Below are positions 32,986-41,397 of a DNA stretch of 64,000 bases, piece after piece; position 1 is the first letter of the stretch; every line of letters starts with the position of its first letter. The stretch comes from Nocardia inohanensis NBRC 100128. Lineage in GTDB: Bacteria; Actinomycetota; Actinomycetes; Mycobacteriales; Mycobacteriaceae. A program made the translations under genes and the position numbers. Under the pieces are notes generated by a model, which saw only the letters and a program-made list of their open reading frames with translations, did not search any database and was not told where the DNA came from. Where the stretch lies: positions 186,001 through 250,000 of the forward strand of contig NZ_BDBK01000012.1 of the NCBI RefSeq assembly GCF_001612945.1. The letters are read 5' to 3'.

Positions 32986-34098
32986 TTGGATCCGTATAAG
33001 GTTGGGCCTGTTCGGATTCGGCGGTTCAAGCGAGCCGCAGCCCGCGGCGACTCCGACGCGATGGTCCGGTTCGGAGCCGTGCGGCAGGCGCAGGGGAAGA
33101 CGGACGAAGCGGAATCATGGTTCCGCCGAGCTGTTGCCCTCGACAACAGAGACGCCATGACCGCCCTCGCCACTCTGCTTTACGGGCAGGGTGCGGCGGC
33201 GGAGGCCGAGACGTGGTACCGCGAGGCGGCGGCCCGAAACGACATTTACGCGATGCACAATCTCGGATCTGTCCTGCATAAGCGCGGCGAGACGGACGAG
33301 GCGAAAACGTGGTTTCGCACGGCGGCGGAAGGCGGTAATGCCGGCTCGATGCGCACGCTCAGAAGCCTGTCCGAGGAACGGAACGAGGATAACGAGCAGT
33401 ACCGCGAAGCCGCGCAACACGGCGACGCCCACGCGATGAACAGCCTAGGGCTCCGGCTTGCTCGGCACGGCGAGCGGGGCGACGCGGAGACCTGGTTCCG
33501 TAAAGCCGCTGCACTCGGGCATGCCGACGCGATGTACAACCTCGCGCGCCTGTTGTATCCGCGAAACGAGGGCGAACAGGAATCGTGGTTGCGCAAGGCC
33601 GCCGCCCTCGGGCAAGCCGACGCGATGCGCAGTCTCGCGAACCTGCTACACGACCATGGAAACCTGACCGAAGCAGAGTCGTGGTTGCGCAAAGGCGCGG
33701 CCCTCGAACACGCCGAGTCGATGAATTCCCTTGCGGCCCTGCTATTGCAGCGTGACGAGATCGCCGAATGGGAGCTATGGACTCGCGAGGCCGCAGCCCG
33801 TGACAGCCCCGGCGCGATGTACAACCTCGGCGTCCTGATGTTCCAACGGGACGAGATGGACGAGGCCGAGAAGTGGCTCCGCAAAGCCGCAGGCCACGGA
33901 CGCGCAGACGCGATGTCGAATCTCGGCGTCCTCCTACAGAAGCGAGATCGGACGAGCGAGGCCGAATCATGGTTCCGCCAAGGCGCGGCCGCCGGCAACA
34001 CCGGTGCCATGAACAACCTCGGGCTCCTGCTGAAACAGAAAGGCGAACGCTCCGAGGCGAGATACTGGCTCCGGCAGGCGCGCAAGCAGCCTCGCTGA
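32986..34098 (+). CDS. Sel1/TPR-like repeat protein, 370 residues
   Basis: About ten ~36-residue helix pairs of the Sel1 type, each with the landmarks A-x-x-G and N-L-G: RGDSDAMVRFGAVRQAQG, GDAHAMNSLGLRLARHGE, GHADAMYNLARLLYPRN, DSPGAMYNLGVLMFQRD, GNTGAMNNLGLLLKQKGE. Each repeat also carries an E-x-W-x-R/K signature (AESWFRRA, AETWYREA, AEKWLRKA). The start is TTG behind GGGAGG. Sel1 arrays bind proteins; partner unknown. No signal peptide, so it is cytoplasmic. Confidence 0.85.
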   Translation: MDPYKVGPVRIRRFKRAAARGDSDAMVRFGAVRQAQGKTDEAESWFRRAVALDNRDAMTALATLLYGQGAAAEAETWYREAAARNDIYAMHNLGSVLHKRGETDEAKTWFRTAAEGGNAGSMRTLRSLSEERNEDNEQYREAAQHGDAHAMNSLGLRLARHGERGDAETWFRKAAALGHADAMYNLARLLYPRNEGEQESWLRKAAALGQADAMRSLANLLHDHGNLTEAESWLRKGAALEHAESMNSLAALLLQRDEIAEWELWTREAAARDSPGAMYNLGVLMFQRDEMDEAEKWLRKAAGHGRADAMSNLGVLLQKRDRTSEAESWFRQGAAAGNTGAMNNLGLLLKQKGERSEARYWLRQARKQPR

Positions 34099-34175
34099 CT
34101 TCCACGAACCCGAACCGATGCCGAGCCGTCATGCCGCGCAGCGAATCCCATTCAGCCCCTTGGCCCAGGTCTGAC

Positions 34176-34718
34176 TCAAGATGGGCTCGAATAGAAGTAG
34201 AGCGTGGCGAACTGGGAGTCGCGAGCGATCGTGATTTCGGGATAGCTGTGCACAGTGCCTGTTACGCCGGCAGGGGTGTCATAGGGAGTGCTGGCGAATA
34301 ATTCGATTGCACCGGCGCAATCGAAGTTCCAGTCATCGTCACTCTTCTTGCCTGTCGGCATGAAGTCAACGCGCTCCCGCAGCTCGGGGCACGTTACTTT
34401 CTGCAACGGGCGGTGGTGGGTGGCATCGGTGAAGGGGTTTCGAAGCTCTGGGAAATTCTCTGCTGACGCCACAAAACTCCCTCGATAACCGCATGCACCT
34501 GCCAGGGCGGGGCAGCCGAATCGCCGCATGTTGATCAGTCTGAACGATTCGGGTATGTGGATGTGGCTTCGTTCCATCTGCCTGCGTGCCTCGGCGGTAG
34601 ACAGGTCCTTGTCCAGTCGATCAATCACGTTCATGGCCACACATCCGGCCATCAGTAGCCCGCATGTGGTGACGAGGGCCATGGTGACCCACAACCATCG
34701 TAAATCGTAGCCGTGCAT
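34176..34718 (-). CDS. Lipoprotein, 180 residues
   Basis: The signal peptide MHGYDLRWLWVTMALVTT ends with CGLLMAGC, a good lipobox (LMAGC, lipidated Cys ~26). The mature domain has a pair of conserved-looking cysteines (RRFGCPALAGACGYR) and two more (KVTCPELRE; NFDCAGAIE), and a C-terminal strand TLYFYSSPS. Probably attached to the outer face of the plasma membrane. Family not recognised. Confidence 0.7.
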   Translation of the reverse strand: MHGYDLRWLWVTMALVTTCGLLMAGCVAMNVIDRLDKDLSTAEARRQMERSHIHIPESFRLINMRRFGCPALAGACGYRGSFVASAENFPELRNPFTDATHHRPLQKVTCPELRERVDFMPTGKKSDDDWNFDCAGAIELFASTPYDTPAGVTGTVHSYPEITIARDSQFATLYFYSSPS

Positions 34719-34873
34719 GCTATTTCCTCACTTGCCACCGGGCCGATCCGTCCCGAGCTGCTTGCTGGAGCCGGTAATTCCTGGTAATCGGACGGGAGCT
34801 CCGGCGTTGGTCTCCCCGGATCGAGGCTAGGCCGTCGGATAAGCGTGGAATAGGTGTCGGATAGTCACAGGAC

Positions 34874-35302
34874 CTAGTCGTCGGCTGAGGTGCGGCGGTT
34901 GCGTTTGGTGACGCCGCGTCGCTTCTTGGCTGCTATGCGGCGTTCCTTTGCCGCGCGTGAAGGTTTGGTTGCGCGGCGGTCGGGGGGTGGGGCGGCAGCG
35001 GCGGCGCGGAGGAGGGCGGCGAGGCGATCACGGGCGGCGGCGCGGTTTTGGAGTTGGGTGCGGTGCTCGGATGCGGCGATTGTGAGTACGCCGTTGATCA
35101 GGCGGGTGGAGAGGCGGTCGAGCATTCGGGTGCGCAGCGGGTCCGGTATCGAGGGGGAATTGGCGAGGTCGAAGGAGAGTTCGACGCGGCTGTCGGTGGT
35201 GTTGACGTTTTGGCCGCCTGGGCCGGACGAACGGGAGAACCGCTCGCGCAGCTCGGACGCCGGGATTACCAGCGTGCGAGTCACGTTCAGGTCTGCTGCC
35301 AC
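34874..35302 (-). CDS. arfB: ArfB-like peptidyl-tRNA hydrolase (ribosome rescue)
   Basis: A 142-residue member of the class-I release-factor family without a codon-recognition domain, as in ArfB/YaeJ and ICT1. The catalytic loop SSGPGGQNVNTTDSRVEL carries GGQ at residues 29-31, and the C-terminus is a basic tail (KERRIAAKKRRGVTKRNRR) that enters the mRNA channel of stalled ribosomes. The role is hydrolysis of peptidyl-tRNA on non-stop ribosomes. GTG 35302 is chosen to keep the N-terminal strand; GTG 35284 is an alternative. Confidence 0.85.
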   Translation of the reverse strand: MAADLNVTRTLVIPASELRERFSRSSGPGGQNVNTTDSRVELSFDLANSPSIPDPLRTRMLDRLSTRLINGVLTIAASEHRTQLQNRAAARDRLAALLRAAAAAPPPDRRATKPSRAAKERRIAAKKRRGVTKRNRRTSADD

Positions 35303-35493
35303 TGTTCGACGCCATTCTCCCGACACGATTTCGGCCGCGTCGGTCCAGTTACGACTCGAGGGTGGCCCTTTCATCCACGATAGCGACCGGTGGGTCTGCG
35401 GCGGTGTGTGGCATTCCGATGACGATAGCGACCTCATGGGCGCGATTGGCCCGCCGGTCGGGATCTGTTGTGGCGCAAGGTATGACGTCGTCT

Positions 35494-36246
35494 TTATGCG
35501 TACCGGTCGACGTGCCCGACGGTGACGAATCCGAGCCGGCGGTAGATCTGCTCGCCATCGGGAGAAGCGGTGAGCACGACGCGGTCGGTGCCGGATTCGA
35601 GCGCCAGGTCGAGGGCGCGGCGGGTGAGGGCGGTGCCTATTCCTCGTCCGCGCTGATCGGCTCGCGTGACGATGTGCTCGATCGACGCGCCGGCGGCGCT
35701 GGTCACGACGGCGGCGCAGCCGAGGATCGCGCCGCGCTCACGCCACACCAAGTAGCGAACCGATGCCAGTTGCAGGCCTTGACGTAGACCCGCCGCCAGA
35801 GCCTCCGCGCCAGGCGTACCCGACCACAGCGACGCCCATTGCACGAGGCCGGTCTCGTCGGTGACTTCCTCGATCCGTGCGAATTCCGGCGGCCCGAGCG
35901 CTGCCCCGCCGGAGAACACCATGAGCGGCTCGGATTCGAACCGTGCGAGGCCGTATCGCGCCAGTAGTTCAGGAAGCTCCGGGGGATCGCTCTCTCGCCA
36001 GACATGCCAGGACGCGGGGACACCATCCAGCAGACCCCGCAATCGCTCGATCTCGCCGGGGAGATCGCCGCGGAGTCGCAGCACCCCGTTCAGTTCGTCA
36101 CTGGGAGCGCCGGTACGGAACCAGCAGGAGGCGTCGCCATCACCGGTTTCGTATGCTCGCACCAAATGGGTTGCGACATAGGCGTTTACCGCGTCGACAT
36201 AGGGTTGCCGCTTACCCGATGAGGTCATCATCCCTTCCCAACTCAC
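35494..36246 (-). CDS. GNAT-family N-acetyltransferase
   Basis: A 250-residue protein. The C-terminal half is a GNAT fold: strand ILGCAAVVTS, acetyl-CoA loop VTRADQRGRGIGTALTRRAL (R-G-x-G-I-G), and the last strand EQIYRRLGFVTVG. The first half is a divergent partner domain, as in two-domain GNATs. Start codon is uncertain: GTG 36246, or ATG 36231/36228 just behind GGAAGGG. The acceptor is unknown. Confidence 0.82.
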   Translation of the reverse strand: MSWEGMMTSSGKRQPYVDAVNAYVATHLVRAYETGDGDASCWFRTGAPSDELNGVLRLRGDLPGEIERLRGLLDGVPASWHVWRESDPPELPELLARYGLARFESEPLMVFSGGAALGPPEFARIEEVTDETGLVQWASLWSGTPGAEALAAGLRQGLQLASVRYLVWRERGAILGCAAVVTSAAGASIEHIVTRADQRGRGIGTALTRRALDLALESGTDRVVLTASPDGEQIYRRLGFVTVGHVDRYA

Positions 36247-36273
36247 CGAAATGATCTTGTAGCCTACCGCCGA

Positions 36274-36744
36274 TCAGCCTGCCGGCAGCCCGATCCGGTC
36301 GCGCTCGAGCGAGGCGCGCAGCTGCGAAAATACCTGCGCGACAACCGATAACGAGGACCCAGAGAGGCTGCCGCCCAGCAATTCGCCCAGCTGCTCAGCA
36401 AAGGTGACTTCGGCCGCTTCGACCAGACGCGCACCGGCGTCGGTCAGCTCCAGCAGCGATGAGCGACGGTCCGCCGGATTAGGTTGCCGCGCTACCCATC
36501 CCTGCTTCTCCAAACGGTCGACACCTTTGCTCATCGCCCCGACGCCGGTGGCGAACTCGTTGGCGAGGTCGGCCACCCGAGCCCCTGGATGATCACGCAG
36601 GAAGCGCAGGGATTCGAACTGCGAAGCGACGATCCCGTGCCGCTCACGAAGGCGATCGCCGAGCGCGTTGTACAGCCGCGTCTCGCACCGGACCACGTCG
36701 GAGAAGACGCTCGGCAGATCGACCGAGCCCGATGTATATTCCAT
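36274..36744 (-). CDS. MarR family regulator
   Basis: A 156-residue winged-helix regulator. The recognition part is RVADLANEFATGVGAMSKGV and the wing KQGWVARQPNPADRRSSLLE, with the D-x-R-S signature of MarR. It is divergent from the esterase, and the palindrome TATCTT-ATAGC-AAGATA lies right between. Control is probably repression of both, relieved by an aromatic or ester ligand. Confidence 0.88.
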   Translation of the reverse strand: MEYTSGSVDLPSVFSDVVRCETRLYNALGDRLRERHGIVASQFESLRFLRDHPGARVADLANEFATGVGAMSKGVDRLEKQGWVARQPNPADRRSSLLELTDAGARLVEAAEVTFAEQLGELLGGSLSGSSLSVVAQVFSQLRASLERDRIGLPAG

Positions 36745-36750
36745 GGCATA

Positions 36751-36767
36751 TATCTTATAGCAAGATA
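36751..36767. promoter_or_regulatory. MarR-type palindromic operator
   Basis: TATCTT and AAGATA flank ATAGC, 6 bases from the MarR start codon and 19 before the esterase ATG. AT-rich inverted repeats at this spot are typical MarR targets. Confidence 0.72.
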
Positions 36768-36785
36768 ATTCCAAGGAAGGCGAAC

Positions 36786-37690
36786 ATGAGCAGCGAACAA
36801 CGTGCACGGGTCGACGCGCTACTACGTCAGCCGCCACCGGCCGAACCTCGATCGGTCCAGGAGATCCGGGCGGCATTCCGGGCGCTGATGGCCCAGATGA
36901 GCGTGCCGGCCGAAATACGCACCCGAACCACGGAACTCGGCGCCCGGCCCGCCGTACTCGTCGAACCAGCCGATAGCCCGCGCCCCGGGACCATCCTGTA
37001 CTTCCACGGCGGGGGCTTCGTCTTCGGTTCACCGGAAACTGCGATGTCGCTGACCGCGAACCTGGTGACTCGCACCGGATTTCGCGCCTTCTCGGTGGAC
37101 TACCGGCTGGCGCCCGAACACCCCTTCCCGGCCGCGATCGACGACACGCTGAGCGCCTACCGCGCCCTGCTCGACAGCGGAGAGGACCCCTCGAACATCG
37201 CATTCGCGGGCGATTCCGCGGGGGCGGCCTGACCGTCACCACCTGTCTGGCCGCTCGCGACGCCGGCCTGCCGCTGCCGGCCGCGATCGTGGCCTTCTCC
37301 CCCGGGCTCGACATGACCCGCACCGGCGCAAGCATGAAGACCAAGGAGAGCATCGATCCGGTCTTCACCCGAGCAGCCCTCGAGCGCACCGGCGCCATGT
37401 ATCTCGCCGGGCAGAACCCGCACCAGCCGCTGCTCAGCCCCGCGGTTCTCGCCGATCTCACCGGTTTCCCGCCGATACTGCTACAGGCGGGCGGCAACGA
37501 AATGATCCTCGACGACTCCACCCGCCTGGCGGCCCGCGCGCAAGCCGCCGGGGTCGATGTCATCCTCGACATCACCGCGGGCGTACCTCACGTCTTCCAA
37601 TCCTTCGCCGGCATGCTCGACGAGGCCGACCAAGCCCTGGACCGTGCAGCACACTTCCTCAGCCAGCAGCTACGGCACGCCGGCGGGTAG
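36786..37690 (+). pseudogene. HSL-type esterase interrupted by a frameshift in a G tract
   Basis: The first 148 codons, starting MSSEQRARVDALLRQ behind AAGGAAGG, carry the HGGG oxyanion loop (YFHGGGFVFGSP) and the nucleophile Ser in GDSAG. The frame then breaks at GCGGGGGCGGC (37216-37226) and stops at 37232. One additional G there would restore GDSAGGGLT and join the second part, from ~37230 to 37690, which has the catalytic Asp (~NEMILDD) and His (VPHVFQSF). The hydrolase would be ~301 residues, usual for the HSL family. It may be a real mutation, a slippage-variable tract or a base-calling error. Confidence 0.8.
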
Positions 37691-37767
37691 GCGATGCACG
37701 TTCATCGACCCGCGCACATCTCGGCAAAGTCGATCTTCACGGCCGGGTTCATGCTAGGACAGAAGCC

Positions 37768-38262
37768 ATGATGCGAAGCATGCTCAGGTTTGCGGCGATA
37801 TCGACGCTGCCGGTTATCGCGTTCGGGGCGGCGGTCGGTCCGGCGGCCGCGGAGACCTCGTCCTTCGATCCCGCGCACGTCGATGCCGGGCCGGGTTGTG
37901 TGGGCACGGTCAGCGCGTCTGCCTCCCCGCAGCAGGGGCAGCAAGGCGGCGACCATGCGACCTTCTTCGACAGCTCGATTCAGGTGCAGGTGAATTTCAA
38001 AGCCGATACCGAGAGCAATCCGTTCGGTTCGCTGTCCCAATCGCCCGCCACGGGCACCGACTGCTCGATCTCCGCAACAGTGACCGCCACCAACCTCGAC
38101 AGTGGCGTCACCGAAACCAAAACCCAAGCCACCCATTACGACAGCCATTACGGCTGGAACGCCACCTTCTTCCACTTCCCCGGTTCGGGACGGGTGAGCA
38201 TCCAGGTCAGTACGAATCCCAGCCCCGGCGAGCTGATCGTGGACGTACCCGCGCCCCGCTGA
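37768..38262 (+). CDS. Secreted protein, 164 residues
   Basis: A signal peptide (MMRSMLRFAAISTLPVIAFG, cleavage near AAAETS) and a mature beta-rich domain. It holds two cysteines (PGCVGTVSA and GTDCSISA) that can bridge, and alternating strands such as TVTATNLDSGVTETKT and GRVSIQVSTNPSPGELIVD. No active-site motif is seen. ATG 37768 follows TAGGAC (37755-37760) by 7 bases, so a leaderless transcript is possible. Function unknown, cell-surface or extracellular. Confidence 0.7.
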   Translation: MMRSMLRFAAISTLPVIAFGAAVGPAAAETSSFDPAHVDAGPGCVGTVSASASPQQGQQGGDHATFFDSSIQVQVNFKADTESNPFGSLSQSPATGTDCSISATVTATNLDSGVTETKTQATHYDSHYGWNATFFHFPGSGRVSIQVSTNPSPGELIVDVPAPR

Positions 38263-38367
38263 ACCACTGTCGGCCGGCATCACATCCCGCTCTATGGCTC
38301 TCCGGTATCAGATGCGGTGCCACGGCTGGCTCTCTCGGGTGAGGTGTGCACCGGTTGCGGCTGCCTA

Positions 38368-38403
38368 GCATTTTGTCCACCACCCTGTTGGAGGACAAAA
38401 TGC
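38368..38403. promoter_or_regulatory. Perfect 11-bp inverted repeat covering ribosome site and start codon
   Basis: GCATTTTGTCC (38368-38378) pairs with GGACAAAATGC (38393-38403); the loop is 14 bases. The right arm contains part of the GGAGG ribosome site (38390-38394) and the ATG of the lipoprotein hydrolase. In RNA it would hide the start. As DNA it could be a repressor operator. Confidence 0.75.
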
Positions 38404-39527
38404 CCGGCTCCGCTTACCTTTTCGGCGCTTTGTGCGCGTCGGTGCTGACGCTGTGCGCTTGCAGCACCGCAACACAGGCCGATACCTCGCCCGATTACAG
38501 CGATGCGCGCGGCGTGCTCGAGCGGCTGACCACCGCGGACGCGGCTCCGGGAGCGCTGCTCGCGGTGAACGGGCCGCGCGGCCGCGCCGTGTTGAAAAGC
38601 GGCGTGGCGGATATCGAGACTCGGGTGCCGATGGCGGATCACAGCCGGTTCCGAGTCGGCAGTATGACCAAGATGTTCGTTTCCACGGTGGTATTGCAGC
38701 TGGTGGGCGCGGGCGAAATCGCGCTCGATGCACCGATCGAGCGGTATCTACCCGGACTGGTCATCGGAAACGGCAATGACGGGCGTGCGATCACCGTGCG
38801 GCAACTGCTCCAGCACACCAGCGGCCTGCCCGATTACCTGGACTACGTCGATTTGCTGGAGGTGGTGAAAAACCCTCTCGCTCAATACGATCCGCAGCAG
38901 CTCGTGCGGACGGCCCTCGCCCACCCGCCGTTGTTCCCGCCCGGGAGCGGCTGGAGCTACTCCAACACCAACTATGTGCTGGCCGGGATGCTCATCGAGA
39001 AGGTCACCGGCCGGCCGTTCCAGGAGGAGATCGATCGGCGCATCATCGAGCCGCTCGCGCTGCACGACACCTCCGCGCCCGGAAACCGATCGACGATCAC
39101 CGGCACGCACCCTCGCGGGTACGCGAAGCCCGGAGACGCCCTCGTCGAACTGACCGACTTCAACCCATCGATCGCGGGCGCTTCCGGCGAAATAATCTCC
39201 AGCACAGCCGATCTGAACATCTTCCTCCGCTCCCTGCTCACCGGCCGCCTACTGCAACCCACCGAACTTCAAGCCATGATGACGACCCGAGCGACCGGAG
39301 ATGCCTCCGGAAACGCCTACGGGCTCGGTTTCATGAGCTCCCCGCTGCCCTGCGGCGGCACCTACTGGGGCCACAACGGTGACATCCTCGGTTTCTCGGT
39401 GATCAGCGGAGCCACCACCGACGGCCGGACCGCCACGGTGATGGTCAACCTCGCCCCCGGCGGCAGCGACACCAAGAACGCGGACATGCGCACCGCCCTC
39501 AATACCGCTCTCTGCGACTCTCGGTGA
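38400..39527 (+). CDS. Serine hydrolase of the class C beta-lactamase / DD-peptidase family, lipoprotein
   Basis: A 375-residue penicillin-recognising hydrolase. The signal peptide ends TLCACS (lipobox L-C-A-C, lipidated Cys ~21). Catalytic motifs are S-x-x-K in RVGSMTKMF (~79-87), Y-x-N in WSYSNTNY and H-x-G in WGHNGD (the third box). It could be a DD-peptidase, an esterase or a beta-lactamase; these cannot be told apart here. GGAGG lies 6 bases before ATG inside a perfect hairpin. Its 3' end overlaps the convergent AlaRS-like gene by 29 bases. Confidence 0.87.
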   Translation: MPGSAYLFGALCASVLTLCACSTATQADTSPDYSDARGVLERLTTADAAPGALLAVNGPRGRAVLKSGVADIETRVPMADHSRFRVGSMTKMFVSTVVLQLVGAGEIALDAPIERYLPGLVIGNGNDGRAITVRQLLQHTSGLPDYLDYVDLLEVVKNPLAQYDPQQLVRTALAHPPLFPPGSGWSYSNTNYVLAGMLIEKVTGRPFQEEIDRRIIEPLALHDTSAPGNRSTITGTHPRGYAKPGDALVELTDFNPSIAGASGEIISSTADLNIFLRSLLTGRLLQPTELQAMMTTRATGDASGNAYGLGFMSSPLPCGGTYWGHNGDILGFSVISGATTDGRTATVMVNLAPGGSDTKNADMRTALNTALCDSR

Positions 39528-40689
39528 GGAGATGCAGAACAAGGTCGCGCGGGATGCCATGGGTGTCGCGCAGATACTCATAGTCACTGTCGCTCAATGA
39601 TTCTCGGAAGCGCGGGCGGGACAGGATCTGCCGTCCGCGTTGGAGCAGCTGACCGAATTTGCGCTCCTCGTCGAGCAGAATCGTGCGGATTTCGCGGGGA
39701 TCGCCGAGTTGCCGGAAATGCTCGAGGGTGTGTTCGATCAGATCGATCGGAAGGTCGGACAGGGTGCTCGTCGGATCGCCGCGCCACAGCGTGGTCAATA
39801 CCCGGCGTATCAAGCGGCGCAGCACATATCCGCGACCCGTCGTGGAAGGCGTTATCCCGTCACCGATTACGACGATGCTGGACCGCAGATGATCGCAGAG
39901 CAGCCGCACGGATGGTTCGTCCAGCGGCCCCCACAATCGCGGCAATGTGCTCATCCACGGCTGGAAGACATCGATTTCGAAGACGGACCGTGTCCCCTGC
40001 AATATCCGCACCAGTCGTTCCAGCCCCAGCCCGGTGTCGATACCCGGCCGCCACAACGCTTCGAGGCTCCCGTCCGAATGCCTCACGTACCGCATCATGA
40101 CGTGATTCCACACCTCCACCCATCGCTCATCGGTGGTCGGTGTGCCCCGCGGCGACTCGGGTCCGGTCCAGACGAATATCTCCGAATCAGGTCCGCACAG
40201 TCCGACCGGCCCGTTGTCCCACCAGTTTTCGTCAACCGTCGGCTCGACCGGGACACCCAGCTCGGTCCATGTTTCCCACGATTGATTGTCCGGCCCGACA
40301 TGTTCGTCCCCACCGAACACGGTGACGTGCATGCGCCCCGGGTCGACGCCGAACCCGTCACGCAGCAGCTCGAAACCCCAGCGCAGACTCTGCGATCCGC
40401 CATAGTCCCCGAGCGACCAAGAGCCGAGCATCTCGAAAACCGTCAAATGCGTGTCGTCCCCGACCTCGTCGAGATCGGTAGTGCGAAGGCACCGCTGCAA
40501 ATTGGTCAACCGCCGCCCTTGCGGATGCGTGCGACCCATCAGGTACTCGGTCAGCGGATGCATCCCGGAAGTGGTGAACAGCACCGAACCCCCTGGCGGC
40601 GGCACCAGCGATTCCCCTGACACGAGTTGATGCCCCCGCTCCCGGAAGAACTCGACGAACGTGCGAACGGTCTGCTCTGTAGTGATCAC
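39499..40689 (-). CDS. Orphan AlaRS-like catalytic-domain protein
   Basis: A 396-residue protein matching only the N-terminal half of alanyl-tRNA synthetase: class II motif 1 (LVPPPGGSVLFTTSGMHPL), motif 2 (TVFEMLGSWSLGDY), motif 3 (GIDTGLGLERLVRILQG) and the helical tRNA-acceptor part (LDEERKFGQLLQRG, LRDTHGIPRDLVLHLL). The editing and C-Ala domains of the ~890-residue housekeeping AlaRS are absent. It starts GTG (VITTEQ) behind GGAGG. It probably activates alanine or another small amino acid; it may transfer it to a non-tRNA acceptor or serve a natural product or resistance, but its partner is not visible. Confidence 0.85.
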   Translation of the reverse strand: MITTEQTVRTFVEFFRERGHQLVSGESLVPPPGGSVLFTTSGMHPLTEYLMGRTHPQGRRLTNLQRCLRTTDLDEVGDDTHLTVFEMLGSWSLGDYGGSQSLRWGFELLRDGFGVDPGRMHVTVFGGDEHVGPDNQSWETWTELGVPVEPTVDENWWDNGPVGLCGPDSEIFVWTGPESPRGTPTTDERWVEVWNHVMMRYVRHSDGSLEALWRPGIDTGLGLERLVRILQGTRSVFEIDVFQPWMSTLPRLWGPLDEPSVRLLCDHLRSSIVVIGDGITPSTTGRGYVLRRLIRRVLTTLWRGDPTSTLSDLPIDLIEHTLEHFRQLGDPREIRTILLDEERKFGQLLQRGRQILSRPRFRESLSDSDYEYLRDTHGIPRDLVLHLLTESRRERY

Positions 40690-40927
40690 GGTGATTCCTC
40701 CATCGAAATGAAATCGACCGGAAACGACCGCACATGGCGAGCCCCGCAATGAAAGCCACACCGACGGACCGTCTCCGGTCGCCGGCAAGGGAATGAGGTC
40801 AAGCGGCAGCGACCGGCGAGCACAGAGCTCGCGCGGCAGCGGTTCGCGAATCGACCTTCATAGCCGGCACGGTAGCAACGACACCACCGGAGCACGACCG
40901 ATTTTCCGGCGCGCAATACTGTGCCTC

Positions 40928-41386
40928 ATGAGCCCTCCGGACAATGCCGGCGCGACCGCCGTCACCGCAGCCCTCATCGCGCTGATCCTGGGCCCACTCA
41001 CCGCGATCACCGGAATCATGTGGGTGCTCTACATGATCGTCGGTGCCGACGAGCACGCCCGCGAATACTCGGACGAGGTGAGCCTGTACACGGATCTGTT
41101 CTTCATGGGGATCATCGCCATCGTCGTCGGTGTCGCCTGGTACGTCGGCGGATTCCTGCTGCTGGCGTACCTGAGAACGGGTCGGGTCGTGTTGATCCTC
41201 ACTTCAGGAGTGGCGTTGATCGCGGGCGTGGCGCAATTCCTCAATAGGGGATTCGTCTTCTTGTTCATTCCGGTCACCGCGAGCCTGCTGATCCTCGTCC
41301 TGTCCGCGCTACCGGCGACGGGTAGATGGATCGCAGCGCAGGAACCGGAGCCGAATCCGATTGCACACGAACATGACCGAGGCTGA
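40928..41386 (+). CDS. Four-helix membrane protein, 152 residues
   Basis: Hydrophobic segments at ~8-38 (VTAALIALILGPLTAITGIM, then WVLYMIVGA), ~60-85 (FFMGIIAIVVGVAWYVGG), ~88-110 and ~112-135 (GFVFLFIPVTASLLILVLSA). The tail is Pro/Glu/His-rich and cytoplasmic or exposed. ATG 40928 is preceded by an AATACT hexamer (40915-40920) 7 bases away, hence possibly leaderless. No family recognised. Confidence 0.65.
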   Translation: MSPPDNAGATAVTAALIALILGPLTAITGIMWVLYMIVGADEHAREYSDEVSLYTDLFFMGIIAIVVGVAWYVGGFLLLAYLRTGRVVLILTSGVALIAGVAQFLNRGFVFLFIPVTASLLILVLSALPATGRWIAAQEPEPNPIAHEHDRG

Positions 41387-41397
41387 GGCGCCGAAGC

